From: a virus
Strand: one strand, 5' to 3'
Virus record (IMG/VR): IMGVR_UViG_3300005436_000502
Location: 1-20,631 of that record
DNA length: 20,631 nucleotides
In this document: piece by piece, positions 14,261-20,190 of the stretch
Position numbering within the stretch: position 1 is the stretch's first letter
Layout: each line of letters starts with the position of its first letter
Translations under genes and position numbers: made by a program
The notes under the pieces: generated by a model
Seen by the model: the letters and a program-made list of their open reading frames with translations, nothing else
What the model was told of the DNA's origin: nothing
The model's database searches: none

Positions 14261-14959
14261 ATGAGCGCATATGCAGGCATAAGCGGCGATGTATGGCTCT
14301 CAACATCGCCTCCCACAGCACTTGGCAGTCCTGAAACCGCCAATGATAGTGGCGACCATATCCACTATTTCATGGCAACGCATCAAGCCTGGGACTGGAC
14401 AAAAACGTTGACAGTGCAATGCTCACCAAATGGCTCGACGGGTTGGGCAACCGTCACAGACTATCAATTTTACTGGCCGGTCGGTGAAATTGTCTTCAAC
14501 ACTGCTAGATCGGTCGGGACCAACAACTTTGTGCGAATCTCGGCTGGTAGTTACTTCACGCTCTCTCAGTTGAGTGGTGCGCATGCCTGGAAAGCGCAAG
14601 CAAAGGCGAACACGAAGGACTGCACACCGTTCCAAGCGAGCGGAAGCTATGCCACCTATACAGCCACCACAAAGCAGATGACATTCAGTGTGGATTGCTA
14701 CAGCCAGGACGCTCGCATTCTCAACGAGATGATCGTAGGCGTGGGCAACATCAACACATCTGGTGGCATCGTGGTCTGCCAACTCTACTGGGACAAATCT
14801 GGAGGCAAACGCTATCAGTTCTTCGGACTGCCAACAGGCGTGGACACCACTGTTGCCGCCAACGACATTGACAAACAAAGCGTCAAGATGAGCGCTGACG
14901 GTCCGGTGTACGAAGTCCTGAGCAACACCTTTAATACAACCAATGTCAAACAGATGTAG
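14261..14959 (+). CDS. Tail tube protein 2 with N-terminal extension
   Basis: The 232-residue product has two parts. Residues 1 to about 105 form a beta-rich segment with TDYQFYWPVGEIVFNTARSV and FVRISAGSYFTLSQL, found in many phage tail proteins. Residues about 106-232 match the plan of the preceding gene product: AWKAQAKANTKDCTPFQASG, then MTFSVDCYSQDARILNEMIV and a closing VKMSADGPVYEVL. The two are probably paralogues, with this one carrying an extra domain. One may build the tube and the other be a minor tube or decoration form. GGAG lies 8 bases before the ATG. Confidence 0.7.
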   Translation: MSAYAGISGDVWLSTSPPTALGSPETANDSGDHIHYFMATHQAWDWTKTLTVQCSPNGSTGWATVTDYQFYWPVGEIVFNTARSVGTNNFVRISAGSYFTLSQLSGAHAWKAQAKANTKDCTPFQASGSYATYTATTKQMTFSVDCYSQDARILNEMIVGVGNINTSGGIVVCQLYWDKSGGKRYQFFGLPTGVDTTVAANDIDKQSVKMSADGPVYEVLSNTFNTTNVKQM

Positions 14960-14970
14960 AAAGCAATTCT

Positions 14971-15411
14971 ATGGAAACAACAGCAGAACTTGATACCAAA
15001 CAAGAGCCATCACCATCACCAAACGGACATGACGAGACGTGGAAGAGCTTTGATAGTGACGACGCATTCTTGCAGCACATCATCTCAAAAGAGCCTGTTG
15101 AGGAGCTTGTAGAGGTGCCTGAATGGGGTGTGAAGGTGTTATGCAAAGCTTTGTACGCTGAAGCGCGTATCGAGGTGGAAGCGCAAGCCTACGATTCCCA
15201 GCACAAGCGCACAAACTACGCTCCACACACCCATCTTGTCGTCATGCATGGTTGCTACAATCCCACAACGGGCAAGCGAGTATTCAACAAAACACACGAA
15301 GAGATATTGAAAGATCCGCGCAACGGTGGCGCTGTTGTGCGCTTGGCGTTTGTCATCCTACGGCTCTCTGGCATGCTCAGTGGTGATGTGGAACACGCGA
15401 AAAAAAACTAG
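14971..15411 (+). CDS. Tail assembly chaperone, short product (gpG-like)
   Basis: Tail assembly chaperones wrap the tape measure protein and guide tube assembly. The 146-residue in-frame product begins METTAELDTKQEPSPS and has a helical body with EVPEWGVKVLCKALYAEARI and a later AVVRLAFVILRLSGM. It lies in the standard position between tail tube and tape measure. Its last codons are AAA AAA AAC TAG, a slippery sequence just before the stop (see the frameshift entry). It is the equivalent of lambda gpG, the abundant form. The ribosome site is weak (AGAAAG). Confidence 0.82.
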   Translation: METTAELDTKQEPSPSPNGHDETWKSFDSDDAFLQHIISKEPVEELVEVPEWGVKVLCKALYAEARIEVEAQAYDSQHKRTNYAPHTHLVVMHGCYNPTTGKRVFNKTHEEILKDPRNGGAVVRLAFVILRLSGMLSGDVEHAKKN

Positions 15412-15740
15412 AGAATGGGACACTGTATGATGCCTACCGGCTCACTGAACGACTCGGCTACCGACATGTACAGGATTTCTTGCGAGATCAGACAGGCGGG
15501 CAATTGGCGGGATGGCTTGCGTACTTACGCATTGATGACGAGGTGCAAACGCAGCGACTCACCGTTGCCTTCATGAGAGCGTTTGGGGGCGGTCAACAAC
15601 CTGTACAACAGCCGGTACAGAGCGAGGAAGTCATCGATACAACTGATCCCGATTTTGTGAAGCACTTTCGAGGGATCAACTACGAAAAGCCGAAGCCGAG
15701 AAGACGGCAACCACAGAACACACAATTCATAACTGGATAA
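14971..15740 (+). CDS. Tail assembly chaperone, long frameshift product (gpGT-like)
   Basis: If ribosomes slip back one base on A-AAA-AAC at 15402-15408, translation continues in the next frame from CTA at 15408 and gives a 256-residue fusion. The extension reads LENGTLYDAYRLTERLGYRH, then helical and glutamine-rich stretches, and ends in a basic PKPRRRQPQ segment. Nothing in this second frame offers a good independent start close to the junction: the TTG at 15480 has no ribosome site, and the region between 15411 and 15480 codes for plausible chaperone residues. In lambda the equivalent T part binds the tape measure, and a similar role is expected here. Confidence 0.85.
15402..15408 (+). promoter_or_regulatory. 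-1 programmed ribosomal frameshift slippery site
   Basis: The heptamer A AAA AAC (X XXY YYZ) lies in the correct zero frame (AAA AAC), inside a run of eight A residues (15400-15407), with the zero-frame TAG immediately after it. The -1 frame is open from before this site to 15740. This matches the classical site used by tail chaperone genes of siphoviruses. I do not see an obvious downstream hairpin or an upstream Shine-Dalgarno-like stimulator; the adjacent stop codon may itself promote pausing. Confidence 0.88.
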
Positions 15741-15762
15741 GGAAAGGAGGTGAGAAAAGAAT

Positions 15763-18700
15763 ATGGCAGATGCGGGAGAAGTGAAAGCGAAAGTAACAAT
15801 AGAATATGACGGTTCAGGTATTAAACAGGCAAAAGAAGATTTAGCATCTCTTGCTGAGAGCGCAGGGCGTGTTGGGGAAAGTGCTGGGAAAGCTAGCGAA
15901 GGATTGACAGGGCTTGATGAGCAGATGGTGTCCAATGCGGAAAGTGCGCGAGGGTTCTCTTCTGTATTAAGCGAACTGCCAAAGATTGCAGAAGGTGGGA
16001 CATCAACCATTTCTGAGATGACCGGTATGCTCTCAGAGCATCGGGATGCCATAGAAGAGACAGGGACGGCGTATGAGTCATTCTCTGAGAATGTGCAGAA
16101 AGCGTCAAAGTCGCTTAGGGATGGTGCGGAGAGTGCGAACCTGCAAAATGCCAACCTCAATACCGTTGCGCAAATGTGGAATGATCCAGCGCCTTTTGAG
16201 ATGCTCCAACAACATCTACAGACAACAGGGCAAAGTTGGGCTGATTTCTCGACATCGGTGGGTGAAGATAGAGTTGCTCAAATCGAAGCGCTGAGAAGCC
16301 TCTCTGAAGGGTCGTATCCGTTGCTCAACACCATATCTTCTAATGTCGAAGCAACTGGCACCACCTTTGCAAAATCGGCTGAAAATATGCAGGTATTCAC
16401 TGAGGCAACAGGCAATAGTAGTAAAAATCTCAGTGAAATGGCTGCAAAGACGTATGATGCTGACCAGGCTGTCTCTGAATTTTTAGGGAATAGAAAAGGA
16501 TTTAGCGCGTTCGCCGATCAAGCCCAAACTGCCGATCAAGCCGTTGCTGAGTTTTTAGGAAAAACAAAAGCAGGTATCAATGAGTTTGGTGGAGTAGGTG
16601 AAGCACTGTACGGGCCAATGGAAGGCATAAAACCTGTAAGTCTTGGCGGGGCATTCAGCGAGGTGATGGGCGGCGTTGGAAACATGCTCAACGAGATCGC
16701 GATGCCTTTGATGGCTGCGCAGATGATTGGCATGGCTGTGCAACAAGTCGGACAGGCGATGTACGATAGTGCGGCCATCGCTGAAGGCCCAGCAGCACAC
16801 TCATTTGGCACTTTTACGGGTACTGTCGATGCGTTGGGGCAAAGTTTACAACATGCAACCGGGCAGTTTTCGGAAGGGTTTGGGAAAGCACTACTTCCAA
16901 CGCTGAATGCGCTAAACGATCAAGCATCGAGTGGTGATCTGGGTGGATTAGGGCAGTTTTTCGGTGGACTAGGCTCAACGATAGCCAATCTATCGCTCAT
17001 CACGACTGGTGTTGATCCGCTTGGGGGTATGCACGGACTCATCAATCAGGGTGCGGCACTGCTTGGCTTGCAACAACCATTTCAGGGGCCAGGACCAGTT
17101 TCTCAATCAGAAATTCAATATCAGCAACAAATGGCGGCTCTGCCGCAAACTGTGCAACAGAATGCACGACAATTGCAATATCAGGCGAACTTGACGATGG
17201 CTGATGCCACTAACCCGGAGTGGCTGGCTCAAAACAATGAGAATATGGCAAGTCAGAGAGCTGCTGCATATTTAATCCAAGATTACAATATCAGACACCC
17301 AATACCACAATCACAAGTTATCGCAAATGCACGCTACAACGCATACGCCGCTCAACAGGAACAGAACTATCAGGAACAAATGGCACAAGATGGTGGAGGG
17401 TATGGTCCAGTAGATTTTGGAGGGTTTTGGGGTGGCGTATTTGCAAATAACAATAGTGGATCGAATGCCAGTTCAAACCGCTATGGATCGCGTGCGCCAG
17501 GACAGATGGCAACTGGTGGAGGCTGGCAGGGTAGCGGCGGCGGTGGCTTTGATATCGGTGGTTTTTTCAGTGGCATAGGGAAATCACTAAGCGATATATG
17601 GACTGCGCCAAATGGTGGTGCCGATACGCTCGGCATGCTCTTTAGCCCGCAAGCCTGGGGATTCGGTCAAGCAGCAGCGCCTCAAACATTTACAGGTGGC
17701 TGTTTCGTTGCTGGGACGCCTGTCCTCATGGCTGATGGCACGAGCAAGCCTATTGAGGCATTGCGTGTTGATGAGCAGGTGTTGGCCCATGATGGTACAA
17801 AGCAAGTTCCTGCAACCATTATAGGCTGTATCAGTTTCCCAGCGAAGCAAACCTATGAACTGACGTTCTCAGATGGTAAGACGCTAACAACGACAGACTC
17901 ACACCCCCTTGCAGGGGCGGATGGCTGGAAATCTATTTCACCAGCAAGTACAGCACAAGAAAACCCTGGATTGCCTGTTACCGCGTTGCAAGTTGGAGAC
18001 GAGATTTACACCGCTGATGGCACGCTCTGTCGTCTCCTCTCCATCGAAACGCACGAAATAACAACCGTCTATAACATCACCGTCGATACAGTCCATACCT
18101 ACTACGCCGCTGGCATCCTGGTTCACAACGCGAAACAGGGTAATATCGGATCGCAAGTCGGGCAGCAAGCCTCTGAGCAAATTGGCGATATCCAGTTGCC
18201 GCATATAGACCTCTCTGGCATGGCCGCCCAGTTGGGCGGGAGCTTTTCAGGTATTCAACTACCTCATTTGGACATGTCAGGCATCGCGTCGGGACTCGGC
18301 AGTGCATTTTCTGGTATTTCGCTCCCCCATATCGATATGAGCGGCATTGCAGGCGGGCTTGCAAGTGCATTTACCGGGATATCCATGCCGCCTATTCCCG
18401 ATATTGGAAGTCAGATCAGCGGAGCGCTCGGTAGCATGTTCACTGGTATCTCCATGCCCGCCATTCCTGATATCGGCGGGCAGATAAGTGGAGCATTAGG
18501 GGGCATGTTTGGCGGCATATCGATGCCAAGTATTCCAGATATTGGCGGCATGATTTCAGGGGCCATGACCGGCATGTTCGGGGCCATTACCGTGCCTTCT
18601 CCACCTGAAGTTGGCGCGATGATTTCAGGGGCTATGAGCGGCATGTTTGGGGGTATTGATGTGCCATCACCTCCTGAAGTGGGAGCCATGATTAACGGAG

Positions 18701-19167
18701 CCATGTCAGGAATGTTTGGAGGTATCCAGGTTCCCACGCCGCCCGATGTAGGGGCGATGATTAACGGAGCCATGTCAGGAATGTTTGGTGGGATATCGGT
18801 TCCCTCAGTGCCATTTTTTGCATCAGGTGTGAGCAATTTTGCAGGTGGTGCGGCAGTGGTGGGCGAAGCTGGCATGGAAGTAACTGAGTATAACGGGCGC
18901 TATGCACTGTTCGACCAGGGCGCAACATTTGTCAATTTGCCAGCGGGAGCAAATGTCTATCCAATGCAAGATATGAATTCATATTCATCACCACGCATGA
19001 TGGCACAGGGGACAGGCAGCGGTGGCTTCTCACCTCTTAGCGTTGGAGGTGGCATGCCGCAATCCATCAATGTCAATGTCCATCTGGATTCACAAGCAAT
19101 TTTATCTGCAATAGGAATGCCGTTCGCGCAAGACATCAGGGTCGCGACTGGCAACAGAAGTTATTAA
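15763..19167 (+). CDS. Tape measure protein with internal Hint (intein-like) domain and C-terminal repeats
   Basis: The tape measure protein sets tail length and is threaded through the tube. The 1134-residue product starts after GGAAAGGAGGTGA, the best ribosome site in the window. Residues 1 to about 300 are charged and helical (VKAKVTIEYDGSGIKQAKED at the start). About 307-340 is a hydrophobic stretch with MPLMAAQMIGMAVQQVGQAM. About 440-640 is glutamine- then glycine-rich. Residues 647-789 form a Hint domain, about 810-1010 is an array of nine repeats, and the C-terminus (GVSNFAGGAAVVGEAGMEV, VNVHLDSQAIL) is typical of tape measures. Without the Hint domain 991 residues remain; with about 0.15 nm per residue that would predict a tail near 150 nm. 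The chaperone genes immediately upstream confirm the role. Confidence 0.93.
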   Translation: MADAGEVKAKVTIEYDGSGIKQAKEDLASLAESAGRVGESAGKASEGLTGLDEQMVSNAESARGFSSVLSELPKIAEGGTSTISEMTGMLSEHRDAIEETGTAYESFSENVQKASKSLRDGAESANLQNANLNTVAQMWNDPAPFEMLQQHLQTTGQSWADFSTSVGEDRVAQIEALRSLSEGSYPLLNTISSNVEATGTTFAKSAENMQVFTEATGNSSKNLSEMAAKTYDADQAVSEFLGNRKGFSAFADQAQTADQAVAEFLGKTKAGINEFGGVGEALYGPMEGIKPVSLGGAFSEVMGGVGNMLNEIAMPLMAAQMIGMAVQQVGQAMYDSAAIAEGPAAHSFGTFTGTVDALGQSLQHATGQFSEGFGKALLPTLNALNDQASSGDLGGLGQFFGGLGSTIANLSLITTGVDPLGGMHGLINQGAALLGLQQPFQGPGPVSQSEIQYQQQMAALPQTVQQNARQLQYQANLTMADATNPEWLAQNNENMASQRAAAYLIQDYNIRHPIPQSQVIANARYNAYAAQQEQNYQEQMAQDGGGYGPVDFGGFWGGVFANNNSGSNASSNRYGSRAPGQMATGGGWQGSGGGGFDIGGFFSGIGKSLSDIWTAPNGGADTLGMLFSPQAWGFGQAAAPQTFTGGCFVAGTPVLMADGTSKPIEALRVDEQVLAHDGTKQVPATIIGCISFPAKQTYELTFSDGKTLTTTDSHPLAGADGWKSISPASTAQENPGLPVTALQVGDEIYTADGTLCRLLSIETHEITTVYNITVDTVHTYYAAGILVHNAKQGNIGSQVGQQASEQIGDIQLPHIDLSGMAAQLGGSFSGIQLPHLDMSGIASGLGSAFSGISLPHIDMSGIAGGLASAFTGISMPPIPDIGSQISGALGSMFTGISMPAIPDIGGQISGALGGMFGGISMPSIPDIGGMISGAMTGMFGAITVPSPPEVGAMISGAMSGMFGGIDVPSPPEVGAMINGAMSGMFGGIQVPTPPDVGAMINGAMSGMFGGISVPSVPFFASGVSNFAGGAAVVGEAGMEVTEYNGRYALFDQGATFVNLPAGANVYPMQDMNSYSSPRMMAQGTGSGGFSPLSVGGGMPQSINVNVHLDSQAILSAIGMPFAQDIRVATGNRSY
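16459..16572 (+). repeat. Imperfect direct repeat within tape measure gene, two 42-bp units
   Basis: 16459-16500 and 16531-16572 encode related segments: ADQAVSEFLGNRKG and ADQAVAEFLGKTKA. The DNA has diverged at many third positions, so this is an old duplication with a 72-bp offset. It may reflect helical repeats of the tape measure body or a change of tail length by duplication. Confidence 0.6.
17701..18129 (+). other. Hint domain (bacterial intein-like / mini-intein) inside tape measure protein
   Basis: Residues 647-789 of the tape measure form a complete Hint fold without a homing endonuclease. Block A begins at Cys647 after Gly-Gly (CFVAGTPVLMADG), with IEALRVDEQVLAHDG following. Block B is TTTDSHPL with the Thr711-x-x-His714 pair that drives the N-S acyl shift. 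ALQVGDEIYTADG follows. Blocks F and G are VYNITVDTVHTYYAAGILVH then N789, so the penultimate His788 and terminal Asn789 are present. The next residue is Ala790, not Cys, Ser or Thr. Classical splicing is therefore not expected; known BIL-type domains with such ends mainly cleave at one or both edges. The domain keeps the tape measure frame open on both sides. Confidence 0.92.
18190..18792 (+). repeat. Tandem repeat array in tape measure gene: 3 x 63 bp plus 6 x 69 bp
   Basis: The array encodes three 21-residue units (IQLPHLDMSGIASGLGSAFS-type) followed by six 23-residue units (ISMPAIPDIGGQISGALG-type), 201 residues in all, plus a degenerate tail starting ISVPSVP. The common pattern is I-x-hydrophobic-P-x3 (D/E), then Gly-rich and small hydrophobic residues, then FxG. 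The last two 69-bp units share a stretch of more than 30 identical bases, which shows recent duplication. The repeats are almost uncharged, suggesting a packed or membrane-facing structure rather than the coiled coil of most tape measures. Confidence 0.92.
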
Positions 19168-19179
19168 GGAGCAAATACT

Positions 19180-19221
19180 ATGGGAGCAGCCACGTGTCAG
19201 GAGGGTAAAAATAGTGTCTGA
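19180..19221 (+). pseudogene. 13-codon ORF resembling the start of the downstream structural gene
   Basis: After the tape measure stop, GGAG and 8 bases later an ATG open a frame of 13 codons, MGAATCQEGKNSV, ending at TGA. Aligned without gaps to the start of the gene at 20191 (MGACTAQGQAG), 23 of 36 bases from the ribosome site onward agree, including ATGGGAGC and CACG. It looks like the leftover 5' end of that gene, or of a tandem paralogue, separated from its body by the endonuclease insertion. A 5' exon of an intron-split gene is a second possibility. A chance similarity of two gene starts is the third. Confidence 0.45.
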
Positions 19222-19222
19222 A

Positions 19223-19252
19223 TTGGCTTTACAGGCTGGTTTATGGTATAAT
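19223..19252 (+). promoter_or_regulatory. Candidate promoter for the endonuclease gene
   Basis: TTGGCT (19223-19228) lies 18 bp before TATAAT (19247-19252), which is also preceded by TGG, an extended -10. Transcription would start near 19259. A promoter of its own fits a selfish gene inserted into a late operon. The assignment is by consensus match only. Confidence 0.5.
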
Positions 19253-19296
19253 AAACACATTATTCATGTGTTGCCCCCGCGCTGTTGCAACCAGCC
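19234..19296 (+). other. Nested inverted repeats upstream of endonuclease gene
   Basis: GGCTGGTT (19234-19241) and AACCAGCC (19289-19296) are a perfect 8-bp outer pair. Inside, AACACAT (19254-19260) and ATGTGTT (19266-19272) form a perfect 7-bp stem with a TATTC loop. No T-run follows, so this is not a terminator. It may be a structured leader, an operator over the promoter it overlaps, or part of an intron-like RNA. Confidence 0.6.
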
Positions 19297-19330
19297 GAGG
19301 GCATGGAAACATCTGTTAAGGAGACGTTTC

Positions 19331-20110
19331 ATGGATACCTTACCACCTCATGCCAACAATGACAAGCTCTCACCTTATATCCCTCACGCTTCTGGCATCT
19401 ATAAGATTACCTGTATAGTGAATGGAAAGTTTTATATTGGCAGCGCGGTAGATCTCAATACGCGACGATATGATCATTTCAGCACGCTGAGACGGAACAC
19501 ACACGCTAACCCTCACTTACAACGCGCATTCAACAAGTACGGGAAAGAAGTTTTCACCTTTGAAATTTTAGAGCTGGTGCTTATTCCTGAGATGCTCACG
19601 GCAAGAGAGCAGTATTGGTTCGATAAGTTACGCCCGTTTGGACGGAGGGGCTACAACATTGCCCCTATCGCCGGATCAAACTTGGGGAAACATCACACCC
19701 CAGAAACACGCGAAAAACTAAGGCAGATCCATCTTGGCACGAAAATGCCCCCTGAATCTGTAGAGAAGTCGAGACAAGCCCTCTTGGGAAGAAAACTCAC
19801 TGCTGAACAATTAGAAAAGCGAAGAGGCAGAAAGCATACACCCGAAAGCATTGAGAAGATGAGGGCAAGAAAGCCGACACCTGAGACGCGGGAGAAACTG
19901 AGAGCAGCCAAAAGTTCCCCTGAAGCACGTGAACAACTGAGGCAGAGACAACTCGGCAAGAAGCTATCTCCTGAGACAAAGGAGAAACTTCGGCAGAAAA
20001 ATCTAGGAAAGAAAATGTCGCCTGAAGCAATCAAAAAGTCTTGGGATGTCAGGCGTGCTAAGCAAAAGGAAAGATTATCACAAAACGCTTGTGAAGACAT
20101 ACAACCATAA
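19331..20110 (+). CDS. GIY-YIG homing endonuclease with NUMOD3 repeats
   Basis: The start at 19331 follows AAGGAG by 7 bases; an in-frame upstream start at 19214 has no such site. The 259-residue product has the GIY-YIG nuclease fold at its N-terminus: GIY at 22-24, YIG at 35-37, Arg45/46 and His49 (RRYDHF), Glu93 (REQYW) and Asn109 (YNI). From about residue 115 it carries eight NUMOD3-type units, such as TPETREKLRQIHLG and SPETKEKLRQKNLG, ending SPEAIKKSW. NUMOD3 units bind DNA along the target in I-TevI-like enzymes; eight is more than usual. Such enzymes cut alleles that lack the element and spread by repair. Its place between two structural genes and the nearby gene-start remnant support a mobile origin. 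Confidence 0.93.
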   Translation: MDTLPPHANNDKLSPYIPHASGIYKITCIVNGKFYIGSAVDLNTRRYDHFSTLRRNTHANPHLQRAFNKYGKEVFTFEILELVLIPEMLTAREQYWFDKLRPFGRRGYNIAPIAGSNLGKHHTPETREKLRQIHLGTKMPPESVEKSRQALLGRKLTAEQLEKRRGRKHTPESIEKMRARKPTPETREKLRAAKSSPEAREQLRQRQLGKKLSPETKEKLRQKNLGKKMSPEAIKKSWDVRRAKQKERLSQNACEDIQP

Positions 20111-20140
20111 CATTTTCGGTAATCTAATGTCGTTATCAAT

Positions 20141-20173
20141 TCTCCTCAGATGCCTAAAAACTCTCTGAGGGGA
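20141..20173 (+). promoter_or_regulatory. 10-bp hairpin before the last gene's ribosome site
   Basis: TCTCCTCAGA (20141-20150) pairs with TCTGAGGGGA (20164-20173), including one G-T pair, around a 13-base loop. Only two bases separate it from AAAGGAG (20176-20182), the ribosome site of the gene at 20191. There is no T-run. It could modulate translation of that gene, protect the message end after the endonuclease gene, or form the 3' part of an intron-like RNA. Confidence 0.55.
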
Positions 20174-20190
20174 ATAAAGGAGTTAATTTT

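Noticed and set aside
15525-16160. Long open frame on the - strand (211 codons)
   Set aside because: It overlaps the frameshift extension and the tape measure start. The product is Ser/Ala/Phe-rich low-complexity sequence typical of antisense to coding DNA.
17701-18129. Classical splicing intein
   Set aside because: The +1 residue is Ala, not Cys, Ser or Thr, so the standard transesterification step lacks a nucleophile. I describe it as a Hint/BIL-like domain instead.
18190-18792. CRISPR-like array from regular DNA repeats
   Set aside because: Units are contiguous, in frame and coding, have no unique spacers and diverge at codon third positions.
18411-18875. Repetitive Pro/Ala/Ile-rich - strand open frame
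   Set aside because: It is simply the complement of the tape measure repeat array, and repeats automatically keep the opposite frame open.
19693-20139. Repetitive Ser/Phe/Leu-rich - strand open frame
   Set aside because: It is the complement of the NUMOD3 repeats of the endonuclease gene and has no independent support.
19206-20190. Group I intron containing the endonuclease
   Set aside because: The short upstream frame and hairpins invite this reading, but I cannot identify a convincing P1 pairing or conserved P/Q/R/S core, so it is not annotated as an intron; a covariance search would decide.
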